A stretch of 5,159 nucleotides of DNA from an uncultured Bacilli bacterium (lineage in GTDB: Bacteria > Bacillota_I > Bacilli_A > RF39 > UBA660): contig CAKOKR010000042.1 of assembly GCA_934095965.1 (NCBI GenBank), positions 1 to 5,159 of the forward strand, written 5' to 3'. Below the pieces are notes generated by a model. That model saw nothing but the letters and a program-made list of their open reading frames with translations, had not been told where the DNA came from and made no database searches. A program made the translations under genes and the position numbers. Shown here piece by piece: positions 1 to 5,159 of this stretch. Positions within the stretch are counted from its first letter, which is position 1. Each line of letters begins with the position of its first letter.

Positions 1-83
1 TTTATCACATTTTACACCTTTTTGCAGGGACTTTTTTGTTCCAACTTACACCTTTTTGCACCCACTTTTCGATTTTTCCCACA
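1..83. mobile_element. Possible terminus of an IS21-like insertion sequence
   Basis: This stretch lies just beyond the nth terminator and has no coding capacity. Read on the minus strand it begins TGTGGGAAAAA at position 83 and then carries the two spaced 24-nt repeats. IS21-family elements are known for ends that start with TG and for multiple short internal terminal repeats bound by the transposase. If this is such an end, the element body with its istA/istB genes lies left of position 1. Neither a transposase nor the opposite end is visible, so no family can be proven. Alternatives are an ordinary intergenic repeat or a regulatory array for a gene outside the window. Confidence 0.3.
12..69. 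repeat. Two direct copies of a 24-nt repeat
   Basis: Positions 12-35 and 46-69 are the same 24-nt sequence except for its central triplet. Each copy has TTACACCTTTTTGCA, then GGG in the first copy or CCC in the second, then ACTTTT. The copies start 34 bp apart, and the flanking bases remain loosely similar, so the imperfect unit is about 34-36 bp. No reading frame of useful length covers them. Spaced short repeats of this kind near an edge are typical of protein-binding sites, most simply transposase sites at the end of an insertion sequence (see the separate entry). The repeat itself is seen directly; the role is inferred. Confidence 0.85.
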
Positions 84-115
84 AAAAAACAAGGTTAAAT
101 TTTATCTACCTTGTT
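83..115 (-). terminator. Intrinsic terminator overlapping the 3' end of nth
   Basis: On the minus strand AACAAGGT (115-108) pairs perfectly with ACCTTGTT (95-88) across a 12-nt loop, and a run of seven T residues (89-83) starts within the last two stem bases. This is a classic Rho-independent terminator for leftward transcription. The upstream arm encodes the Asn-Lys-Val codons near the nth C terminus, and the TAA stop lies at the loop/stem boundary, so the terminator is partly inside the coding sequence. It closes the inferred mscS-like/cca/dnaD/nth transcription unit. Confidence 0.8.
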
Positions 116-718
116 ATAATTACATATACCTATAAATGGACAATTATTACATTCTGGTTTTATACTTTTACATTTATATCTTCCAAATAAAACTAATTGA
201 TGATGGAGTTTACTCCATTTGTCTTTAGGAAATACTCTCATTAAATCTTTTTCTATAATAGATACATCAGTACTATTACTTAAACCTAATCTATTAGATA
301 ATCTTTTTACATGAGTGTCCACTGCTATTGCAGGAACATTATAAATATTTGATAAAACAACATTACATGTTTTTCTACCTACCCCGGGTAAATTTTCTAA
401 ATAATCTCTATTATTTGGAACTATTCCATTATAATCTAAAACTAATGAATTTGCTATATTTTTTATAAATATAGCTTTTTTCTTATATGTACCAACTGGA
501 TATATAATAGTTTCTAAAGTATTTAAATCTATATTACATAAACTAAATATATCATATTTACTAAATAATACTTTAGTTACTTCATTTACTCTTTTATCTG
601 TTGATTGAGCTGATAAAACTGTTGCTATTAGTAGTTCATAATCTTTATTATAATTAAGTTCACATTTAGCTTCTGGATATAATTTATCTAACTCATTTAA
701 TATAAATTCACTTTTCAT
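95..718 (-). CDS. nth: Endonuclease III (DNA glycosylase/AP lyase)
   Basis: Base-excision repair enzyme that removes oxidised pyrimidines from DNA and nicks the resulting abasic site by beta-elimination. The 207 residues match the usual length of about 210. The helix-hairpin-helix is seen as LPGVGRKT (110-117), with Lys116 as the expected catalytic nucleophile. The conserved catalytic Asp is Asp134 in VDTHV. The C terminus has Cys183, Cys190, Cys193 and Cys199 in the C-X6-C-X2-C-X5-C spacing that ligates the [4Fe-4S] cluster, so the enzyme looks intact. The ATG overlaps the end of dnaD by 11 nt and has no clear Shine-Dalgarno of its own, which suggests translational coupling. The dnaD-nth order is conserved in Bacillus-type genomes. 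Transcription ends at a hairpin that shares the last codons. Mismatch glycosylase MutY is unlikely given the short length and absence of a C-terminal NUDIX-like domain. Confidence 0.96.
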   Translation of the reverse strand: MKSEFILNELDKLYPEAKCELNYNKDYELLIATVLSAQSTDKRVNEVTKVLFSKYDIFSLCNIDLNTLETIIYPVGTYKKKAIFIKNIANSLVLDYNGIVPNNRDYLENLPGVGRKTCNVVLSNIYNVPAIAVDTHVKRLSNRLGLSNSTDVSIIEKDLMRVFPKDKWSKLHHQLVLFGRYKCKSIKPECNNCPFIGICNYNKVDKI

Positions 719-1331
719 TTAACCAATCAAAATCCATAATACTTGCTTCATATACCGGAGCTTCTGGAATACTTTCTAATTGTTTTTTAATATCAGTTGG
801 TTTTTTTATACCTTTTCTATTCCATTCATATAATACTTTATCTATATATCTTAAATTTGGCACTCCATTATAAACTGCTTCTTTTAAGGCTGCAATAACT
901 AAATCTTCACTAAAACCATTATCTATCCATGCATTTATTATTTCATAATCCATACTTGATAGTGTTCTTCCAAATTCTTTTTCAAATATTGAATAAATAT
1001 CTTCTTTCTTTGTTTCTTCTTCTTTTGTTTTATATTCAGTTTTTATTTCATTATAAAAATTATCTAAGGATACTTTTTCAATTACTTTGCCATATCCATC
1101 TTTGATAGCTACGACTTTAATTAGTTTTTTTGCCATTAATGATCCATATGCTGATAAAATTTGTTCTTCACTCATATTTAATGTTTTTGATAAAAGTGCT
1201 ATATCAAATACTGAATCATATGAATTATCAAAATATAATAAAAGTAAAAATTCATTTAAAGATAAATTTAGTTTTAATGCTTCTTTGATAAATATTGTTT
1301 CTGCCACTAACTTTTTATTATCTTTAAACAT
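708..1331 (-). CDS. dnaD: DnaD replication-initiation/primosome protein
   Basis: DnaD-family protein, which in low-GC Gram-positives helps load the replicative helicase at the origin and at stalled forks together with DnaA/PriA, DnaB and DnaI. In the 207-residue form, residues of about 12-90 fit the N-terminal winged-helix oligomerisation domain. A charged Lys/Glu linker spans about 97-111, followed by the DnaD/DnaB C-terminal helical domain at about 112-172. The family's Tyr-Ile...Trp signature appears as YIDKVLYEW (162-170). A 35-residue tail follows. B. subtilis DnaD is slightly longer (232). I chose the ATG at 1331 because AAAGGAAGTG (1347-1338) lies at ideal spacing from it. A GTG at 1340 would add three residues and overlap the cca stop as GTGA, but it lies inside that ribosome site. 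The end overlaps nth by 11 nt. Confidence 0.93.
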   Translation of the reverse strand: MFKDNKKLVAETIFIKEALKLNLSLNEFLLLLYFDNSYDSVFDIALLSKTLNMSEEQILSAYGSLMAKKLIKVVAIKDGYGKVIEKVSLDNFYNEIKTEYKTKEEETKKEDIYSIFEKEFGRTLSSMDYEIINAWIDNGFSEDLVIAALKEAVYNGVPNLRYIDKVLYEWNRKGIKKPTDIKKQLESIPEAPVYEASIMDFDWLNEK

Positions 1332-1336
1332 AATTT

Positions 1337-2401
1337 TCACTTCCTTTCATTTAAATATTTTATTATTTCCTTTTTCTTATTTTTTATTTTACCTTTTAAA
1401 ATAGAGCTTTCTAAATCTTGATAAATAGAACCAATTATTTTACCTGTTCCAAAATTATCAGAGATATACTTAGTATCTATATCAATATCTTCTCTTGATT
1501 TAATAGGTAATTTATTATACATTTTTGTTATATTTTTAGGGTTTATATTAAGTATTTTACCTGCAGTCATTGATACATATAACCCATATTTATATAATAT
1601 TTCATTATTAATTCTACCAAAGTCTAATACCTCGGTAATTTTTATTATATTCCCTTTTGCAGCATTTGTAAATGGTATATTTGAAACTTTTACTTGAGCC
1701 CACATACCAATTGGATCATCTACATAGTTAATAGCACCAAAATCAATACCTAATACTTCATTTATTTTAGTATCTTTAAATATATCAATTGCTTTTTTAA
1801 AGTTTTTAGACATAAATATTCTATCTAGTTCTTCTTTTATTCTAGAAGATGATAATGTTTTAACTAAATCTTTATTTTCTTTTATTTTTTCATATAGATT
1901 TTCTTCGATATCAAAATTAAGTATTGCACTAAATCTAATTGCTCGCATTATTCTTAAAGGATCTTCCTTAAGTTTTGTATCAATATCGCCAATCATACGA
2001 ATTAATCTTTTATCTAAATCATCACAACCATGCATCGGATCTATTATTTTACCATCTTTATTCATACATATTGCATTTATAGTAAAATCTCTTCTTGTTA
2101 AATCTTTTTCTAAACTAGTTATGTAATTTACTGTACTTGGTTTCCTATTTACATAATTTAAATCTTCTCTGAATGTTGTAATATCTATATTATATTTTCC
2201 CATTAAAAAATTAACACTGCCATAGTTACTTTTACTACTATTAAATATTCTATGTATATCCTTTGGAAGTGCATCTGTTGCTATATCAACATCAAAAGAA
2301 TTAATGCCAAGCAAAAAGTCTCTCACATAACCACCAACTAAATATGCTTGATAATTATTTTTGTTTAAAGTCTCTAATATTTTCTTTATATTTTTTTCCA
2401 T
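1337..2401 (-). CDS. cca: CCA tRNA nucleotidyltransferase (class II)
   Basis: Adds or repairs the 3'-terminal CCA of tRNAs without a nucleic-acid template. The 354 residues carry the class II motifs in order: GGYVRD (23-28); DVDIAT (37-42) with metal-binding Asp37 and Asp39; RRDFTINAI (103-111); EDPLR (146-150), the EDxxR element that selects the incoming CTP or ATP; and SSRIKEELDRI (185-195) in the neck region. The head and neck are complete. The C-terminal body/tail is short, since Bacillus-type enzymes have about 400 residues, but it ends in a normal Lys-rich tail at a stop overlapping the dnaD ribosome site, so I do not see a truncation. The ATG has GGGG (2412-2409) seven nt upstream. Class II poly(A) polymerases are close relatives, but a Bacillota genome with cca next to dnaD-nth fits the CCA enzyme. 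A split CC-adding/A-adding pair cannot be excluded from one gene. Confidence 0.93.
   Translation of the reverse strand: MEKNIKKILETLNKNNYQAYLVGGYVRDFLLGINSFDVDIATDALPKDIHRIFNSSKSNYGSVNFLMGKYNIDITTFREDLNYVNRKPSTVNYITSLEKDLTRRDFTINAICMNKDGKIIDPMHGCDDLDKRLIRMIGDIDTKLKEDPLRIMRAIRFSAILNFDIEENLYEKIKENKDLVKTLSSSRIKEELDRIFMSKNFKKAIDIFKDTKINEVLGIDFGAINYVDDPIGMWAQVKVSNIPFTNAAKGNIIKITEVLDFGRINNEILYKYGLYVSMTAGKILNINPKNITKMYNKLPIKSREDIDIDTKYISDNFGTGKIIGSIYQDLESSILKGKIKNKKKEIIKYLNERK
1338..1347 (-). promoter_or_regulatory. Ribosome binding site that decides the dnaD start
   Basis: The minus-strand sequence AAAGGAAGTG differs by one base from a full AAAGGAGGTG Shine-Dalgarno. Its AGGAAG core sits 8 nt before the ATG at 1331. 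The alternative GTG (1340-1338) is part of this site and would have no usable spacing. The site also contains most of the cca stop codon (TGA at 1339-1337), so a ribosome ending cca is placed directly for dnaD initiation. Confidence 0.75.
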
Positions 2402-2417
2402 TTAAATACCCCATTTA

Positions 2418-2426
2418 ATTATATCA
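2418..2426 (-). promoter_or_regulatory. Possible extended -10 promoter for cca
   Basis: The minus strand reads TG-A-TATAAT here: a perfect -10 hexamer at 2423-2418 with the TG of an extended -10 at 2426-2425. The -35 position (about 2446-2441, GTGATT) is weak, which an extended -10 can tolerate. The predicted start is near 2411 and would leave only about 10 nt of leader, placing the GGGG ribosome site almost at the 5' end. AT-rich gaps often contain such sequences by chance, so cca may depend on read-through from the channel gene 51 bp upstream. Confidence 0.4.
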
Positions 2427-2452
2427 AAGTTATTATAAAAAATCACTAATTT

Positions 2453-3328
2453 TTAAGCTTTATATAAATTAATTACACTTTCTTTATTACATTCAAGTAT
2501 TTTTATCCATAAGTCATTAATTACATTTCTTTCTTTTTTGGGATGTACTAAAAATCTTATTGTAAATTCTATATGATTATCTTTATATTCTGTATATATT
2601 ATGGGTTTTAAATTATTATAATATATTCTATATTGTCCTTTTGATTCATCTATTGCTTTATCCATTTTCTTTGGTATAGATTTAATTACTTCATTTTTAT
2701 TTACAATACTATAAAGTATTCTTTTTGTTTTATTTATATCACTATCTATAGACACTGGTATTACCAGTTCACTCCATATATATTTAAAAGCAGTTGTATA
2801 ATTTTTTAAACTATTACTAAATATCTTAGAATTTGGTATATTTACTATAATACCACTACTTTGTTCACCATTAAGTCTATCTTTTAATTCTAATACTTTA
2901 AAACTTAAGGCACTTATTAATACAACATCACCTTTTATATTATCTATTTCTATTCTATCTTCTACTTTAAATGGTTTTGATACCTTTATATATAAACCTG
3001 CTGTTAAATTAAGTATTACTTCTCTGATTGCTAGAGTTGTTGCCCCTACTACAAATGATATAATTGTTACTATATTTTTTAAGTGTCCTTCCCAGATAGA
3101 AAATAATAATATAACTATTATGATATTTGCAAATATATTAGTTCTTTCTCTAAAGGTAAACATATTTTTACCACTATGTTCATCAAGTCTATATATCTTA
3201 TTTATTATTTTATTTATTACTTTTATTCCAATAATAACTATTATTGATATAATAATTAATACAAAGTATTCATTATTCATACCTGTTACCTCCTTTAAAT
3301 GTTTTGATAGATTATCTATTATATTCAT
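2453..3328 (-). CDS. MscS-family mechanosensitive ion channel
   Basis: Small-conductance mechanosensitive channel, which opens under membrane tension to release solutes during hypo-osmotic shock. The 291 residues are close to E. coli MscS (286). Hydrophobic segments lie at about 21-38, 64-79 and 86-115. The last is the pore-lining helix followed by the typical amphipathic turn (VGATTLAIREVILNLTAGLY, 94-113). It runs into the beta domain, KPFKVEDRIEI (118-128), and the family's IPNSKIF (164-170), then a mixed alpha/beta cytoplasmic domain to residue 291. The start is well supported: TAGGAGG (3342-3336) lies seven nt before the ATG, and an extended -10 promoter sits just upstream. It is the first gene of the leftward unit with cca, dnaD and nth, although its function is unrelated to theirs. 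It has no large extra N-terminal domain, so it is the minimal MscS type. Confidence 0.9.
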   Translation of the reverse strand: MNIIDNLSKHLKEVTGMNNEYFVLIIISIIVIIGIKVINKIINKIYRLDEHSGKNMFTFRERTNIFANIIIVILLFSIWEGHLKNIVTIISFVVGATTLAIREVILNLTAGLYIKVSKPFKVEDRIEIDNIKGDVVLISALSFKVLELKDRLNGEQSSGIIVNIPNSKIFSNSLKNYTTAFKYIWSELVIPVSIDSDINKTKRILYSIVNKNEVIKSIPKKMDKAIDESKGQYRIYYNNLKPIIYTEYKDNHIEFTIRFLVHPKKERNVINDLWIKILECNKESVINLYKA

Positions 3329-3351
3329 AATTTTTCCTCCTAGGAAGGACT

Positions 3352-3379
3352 ATTTTATCATATATTCAAAGAAAGTAAA
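3352..3379 (-). promoter_or_regulatory. Promoter upstream of the MscS-type gene
   Basis: On the minus strand TTTACT (3379-3374) stands 16 nt before TAAAAT (3357-3352), and TG at 3360-3359 makes an extended -10. The matches to consensus are 4/6 and 5/6. The predicted start near 3345 gives a leader of about 17 nt containing the strong TAGGAGG site. It sits between the hairpin ending the secreted-protein gene and the channel ATG, so the housekeeping genes can be transcribed independently of that gene. Confidence 0.55.
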
Positions 3380-3397
3380 TAAAATAACTAAATATTT

Positions 3398-3430
3398 AAA
3401 ACAACTTTACAAAATATATTGTAAAGTTGT
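3398..3430 (-). terminator. 12-bp hairpin after the secreted-protein gene
   Basis: ACAACTTTACAA (3401-3412) and TTGTAAAGTTGT (3419-3430) are perfect inverted copies around a 6-nt loop. On the minus strand the stem is followed by TTTAAATATTT, a short and interrupted U tract, so this is a plausible but weak intrinsic terminator for the secreted-protein gene, 29 bp past its stop. On the plus strand no T run follows. An alternative role comes from DGR biology: some DGR targets carry a hairpin/cruciform just downstream of the variable region that promotes template-directed homing. This one lies about 110 bp from the inferred variable region and is AT-rich, so the terminator reading is simpler. Confidence 0.6.
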
Positions 3431-3459
3431 ATAGACACAGTTAAGTTAATGGGGGCAAA

Positions 3460-5085
3460 TCACAATTTTATTCGGATTGGGTTTACGGCTGTGCCTTCAC
3501 CCGATGTAAATTTTATCGAAGATGAAAGACTGAAAGACGGGCGCAACGCAATCCCACTCGAGCGGTCAACATCGGCGCCGCCAACATTGCCACCAGGATC
3601 AACACCAAACGCATCGCCGGAACCAACAGAAGCACGCGAAAGGGTCCATTCGTCTAAGCCTGTACTCATCCAATTATTATTATAAGCTTTACTATAATCT
3701 TCTCCAATCCATGCAGTTTGATCCTCATTTTGATGTCCATTTTCATCAAATCCTGGCAACATCCAATAATCTGGAGTTGCTCCATAGTAATATTCACTTA
3801 CATACATTAATCCTATTTTGGATGTTACCGTTGTTGTTGCATCTTTATTTGCTCCGACTTCGTAGTTATATGCTGTTTTTGCATTTGATAGTACTCCATT
3901 TTCATAAGTCATTCCACCCACATACCATGTTGTGTCTGCTATCATAGTTTTCCATTTTGCATTTTTGCTATCTAAATACGTTAAGAAATTATTATTTAAA
4001 TTTATTGTATTAGTTGTACTTGTACTCCATGTATTATCTGCTGTTTTATTCCATTTATATGAACCTATTTTTGTTAAGTCTCCGTTTCCTTTGTAATATG
4101 ATTGCGCTAATTCTAAAATACTACTCATTGCTTCTTGATATGTTTTTGCATATCCTTCATCTGTTCCAAGCATATCTATTGTTGCTCCATCTGCTGATAT
4201 TAATTTTACTTTACTATCTATTACTCCTATTATTCTGTATAGATTTTCATGTGGACATGTAACTTCATCTGAACCGAAACATACATAGTTATTTGGATTT
4301 GCCCCGGCATATCTATATGAATTGTCTCCTGCTCCATTTGTTAGGTTTGCATCATGATGATATAGTGTTTCATCAATTCCATCCATTGCTGCTATACATG
4401 AACTTAAACTTTGTCCATTTTTACAAATATTTGCTACTGTTTGAACTATTTTTTCTTTTTGAATAATTAATTTACCACTAAAACTCTTACCTGTATTAGC
4501 ATTTTGGTCAAAACTATGATTTACTAATGTTATTGTAATTGTGTATTCTTCAATAGTTTTTGGTGATGCACTTATTTCTTTGTTTGAGAATAATGCTATT
4601 AAACCTTCTTTGTTTGTGATATCAAACCCTGATATTGAAGTATTTTTGCCATCTGTTACTGTTACATAATCTAGACCTGTTATACTAGTTACTGGGTTAC
4701 CAGATGTCTTATCCACAACTTGTAATATTAACTCTGGTGTACCAGTGTTAGTGTATGTAAATGTATTTGTTTCTATATTTAAATACATGTAATAATTTGC
4801 AGTTGCAGTATTTGTTTTATTATTTGCTTGAAGGGTTGCTCTAGCAAATGTTGAACCAGTTCTATTACCTTTACCTTGTGCGAATGTTTCCTGGTCTGCA
4901 GAGATGTTTATTGCATCACCTGTTTCAAAAGTTAATACATCTGTAGTGTAAGTTGTAACATTAACATCTGCATTTGATGCAGAACCATATTGGTTTTGAA
5001 AATATGCATATGTTGCTCCAACTACTAGCAATGCTAGTGTTGTTAGTGCTATTACACTATAAATAATTGTTTTTTTCTTTTCCAT
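3460..5085 (-). CDS. Secreted protein, TasA-like N terminus, DGR-type variable C terminus
   Basis: No named gene is recognised. Residues 1-5 are basic and 6-27 hydrophobic, ending GATYA before YF, which resembles the SipW-type signals of TasA/camelysin matrix proteins. Residues of about 28-212 are Thr/Asn-rich, as expected of an extracellular beta-sandwich. From about 218 a different domain begins, with Cys221, Cys230, Cys269 and Cys277, the segment GAGDNSYRYAGANPNNYVCF (251-270), NLYRIIGV (281-288), and repeated Trp/Tyr-rich stretches to NNNWM (469-473). This resembles a large family of secreted gut-bacterial proteins that end in a W-S-R to RPSF module; the recollection is unverified. Here that module is EWTLSR (479-484), then a Gly/Asp-rich stretch (485-511), then LRPSF (514-518). 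The DNA of that stretch is GC-rich and nearly adenine-free. There is no LPXTG or C-terminal membrane helix, so the protein is released, assembled into a matrix, or held by its N terminus. The ATG has GAGG 10 nt upstream, inside the tandem repeat. Probable role: a diversified ligand-binding surface or matrix protein (inference). Confidence 0.85.
   Translation of the reverse strand: MEKKKTIIYSVIALTTLALLVVGATYAYFQNQYGSASNADVNVTTYTTDVLTFETGDAINISADQETFAQGKGNRTGSTFARATLQANNKTNTATANYYMYLNIETNTFTYTNTGTPELILQVVDKTSGNPVTSITGLDYVTVTDGKNTSISGFDITNKEGLIALFSNKEISASPKTIEEYTITITLVNHSFDQNANTGKSFSGKLIIQKEKIVQTVANICKNGQSLSSCIAAMDGIDETLYHHDANLTNGAGDNSYRYAGANPNNYVCFGSDEVTCPHENLYRIIGVIDSKVKLISADGATIDMLGTDEGYAKTYQEAMSSILELAQSYYKGNGDLTKIGSYKWNKTADNTWSTSTTNTINLNNNFLTYLDSKNAKWKTMIADTTWYVGGMTYENGVLSNAKTAYNYEVGANKDATTTVTSKIGLMYVSEYYYGATPDYWMLPGFDENGHQNEDQTAWIGEDYSKAYNNNWMSTGLDEWTLSRASVGSGDAFGVDPGGNVGGADVDRSSGIALRPSFSLSSSIKFTSGEGTAVNPIRIKL
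3532..3555 (-). other. GC-rich 3' boundary of the VR, IMH-like
   Basis: The last codons of the module (Gly511 to Phe518) include the compact G/C-rich run GCGTTGCGCCCG (3549-3538). DGR targets carry a GC-rich initiation-of-mutagenic-homing (IMH) segment at the 3' end of the variable region, where cDNA integration starts and the target differs slightly from the template. Position and composition match that expectation, but an IMH is defined by comparison with the template repeat, which is not available here. Confidence 0.4.
3541..3636 (-). other. Probable DGR variable region (VR) in the secreted-protein gene
   Basis: These 96 bases encode Arg484 to Arg515. From 3541 to 3642 I count about 60% GC, against a visibly AT-rich surround. 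Only 8 of those 102 coding-strand bases are A. Of the 27 codons from Ala485 to Gly511, 24 end in C or T, none ends in A, and most read GGY, GAY, GCY or GTY. That is what adenine-directed mutagenesis of AAC/AAT codons in a template repeat produces. The framing residues, Trp-Thr-Leu-Ser-Arg before and Leu-Arg-Pro-Ser-Phe after, lie where template and variable copies would be identical. The Bordetella phage and related DGRs place their VR at the extreme C-terminal coding end of the target, as here. No template repeat or reverse transcriptase (YxDD motif) is in the window, so they would act from elsewhere in the genome. Confidence 0.7.
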
Positions 5086-5093
5086 AAAAAATA

Positions 5094-5100
5094 GACCTCT
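5094..5100 (-). promoter_or_regulatory. Shine-Dalgarno site of the secreted-protein gene, inside a repeat unit
   Basis: The minus strand reads AGAGGTC (5100-5094). Its GAGG core is 10 nt from the ATG at 5085, separated by TC and then TATTTTTT. The site is the gene-proximal end of the first 14-bp repeat unit, so every upstream unit carries the same AGAGG core, but only this one has an ATG at usable distance. Spacing is slightly long. No closer purine-rich site exists, since the intervening bases are mostly T. Confidence 0.65.
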
Positions 5101-5159
5101 ATTCTGAGACCTCTATTCTGAGACCTCTATTCTGAGACCTCTATTCTGAGACCTCTATT
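5094..5159. repeat. 14-bp perfect tandem repeat, at least 4.7 copies
   Basis: The unit GACCTCTATTCTGA is repeated without change at 5094-5107, 5108-5121, 5122-5135 and 5136-5149, with a partial fifth unit to 5159, the end of the window. The true copy number is therefore unknown. Fourteen is not a multiple of three, and each unit contains TAG on the minus strand and TGA on the plus strand, so every frame is closed and the array is non-coding. It lies immediately upstream of the secreted-protein gene, in its leader or promoter-proximal region. Perfect identity implies recent expansion or slippage. No convincing promoter is seen within the units. Confidence 0.95.

Noticed and set aside
1087..1404. 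An open frame on the plus strand inside dnaD and the end of cca
   Set aside because: It is antisense to two clear conserved genes, has low-complexity hydrophobic translation and no ribosome site. The similar frames at 3120-3434, 3711-3947 and 4014-4262 are rejected for the same reasons.
2438..2454. AAAAAT/ATTTTT inverted repeat at the end of the MscS-type gene, considered as a terminator
   Set aside because: The stem is six A-T pairs with no G-C pair, too weak to terminate. Such pairs are expected by chance in AT-rich gaps.
2754..2768. Perfect 15-nt palindrome ACTGGTA-T-TACCAGT
   Set aside because: It lies in the middle of the channel gene and is explained by the Leu-Val-Ile-Pro-Val codons. 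There is no promoter nearby and no second copy, so an operator is unlikely.
3335..3349. Imperfect palindrome around CCTAGG overlapping the channel gene's ribosome site
   Set aside because: Beyond the central 8 bp the match is broken. It is better explained by the strong TAGGAGG site and neighbouring purines than by an operator or riboswitch.
3449..3685. An open frame on the plus strand (78 codons) across the GC-rich patch
   Set aside because: It is antisense to the variable C terminus. The patch is poor in T on this strand, so stop codons are rare by composition. It has no ribosome site and no recognisable protein.
5094..5159. The 14-bp array considered as a CRISPR array
   Set aside because: The units are directly adjacent with no spacers and are too short for CRISPR repeats.
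1..5159. Search for a DGR reverse transcriptase, an accessory avd-type gene or a template repeat within the window
   Set aside because: No protein shows a YxDD-type motif, and no second GC-rich segment resembling 3541-3642 exists on either strand, so these parts are absent here.
1..5159. Mycoplasma-type code (TGA as Trp), suggested by the low GC
   Set aside because: TGA ends dnaD, cca and the secreted protein at sensible places, and conserved Trp positions use TGG.

Overview
The window is AT-rich DNA in which every convincing gene lies on the minus strand, so transcription runs from right to left. TGA is used as a stop (dnaD, cca and the secreted protein) and Trp is encoded by TGG, so the standard bacterial code applies and not the Mycoplasma/Spiroplasma code. 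The low GC, strong Shine-Dalgarno sites, a DnaD protein and the order cca, dnaD, nth point to a Bacillota-type bacterium. The style of the secreted protein suggests an uncultured gut Bacilli or Mollicutes-allied lineage. That placement is inference from gene content, not a phylogeny.

Layout from right to left. At the right edge (5094-5159) is a perfect 14-bp tandem repeat in the leader of a 541-residue secreted protein (5085-3460). The repeat unit next to the gene supplies its Shine-Dalgarno site. The protein has an N-terminal export signal followed by a TasA/camelysin-like region, a long central domain, and a C-terminal segment whose DNA is abruptly GC-rich and almost free of adenine on the coding strand. 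This is the expected footprint of a diversity-generating retroelement (DGR) variable region. No reverse transcriptase and no template repeat are present in the window. A 12-bp-stem hairpin follows the gene.

Next comes a probable operon: a MscS-type mechanosensitive channel (3328-2453), the tRNA CCA-adding enzyme cca (2401-1337), the replication-initiation protein dnaD (1331-708) and endonuclease III nth (718-95). An extended -10 promoter precedes the channel gene, and a second one is possible just ahead of cca. The cca/dnaD and dnaD/nth junctions overlap or nearly overlap, which suggests translational coupling. The unit closes with an intrinsic terminator whose stem is partly made of the last nth codons.

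At the left edge (1-83) are two copies of a 24-nt repeat that look like the multiple terminal repeats of an IS21-type insertion sequence lying outside the window. Both edges are therefore repetitive, so the window may be a whole short contig broken at repeats. The housekeeping genes are ordinary. The unusual biology is the secreted, probably hypervariable protein and its repeat-bearing leader.
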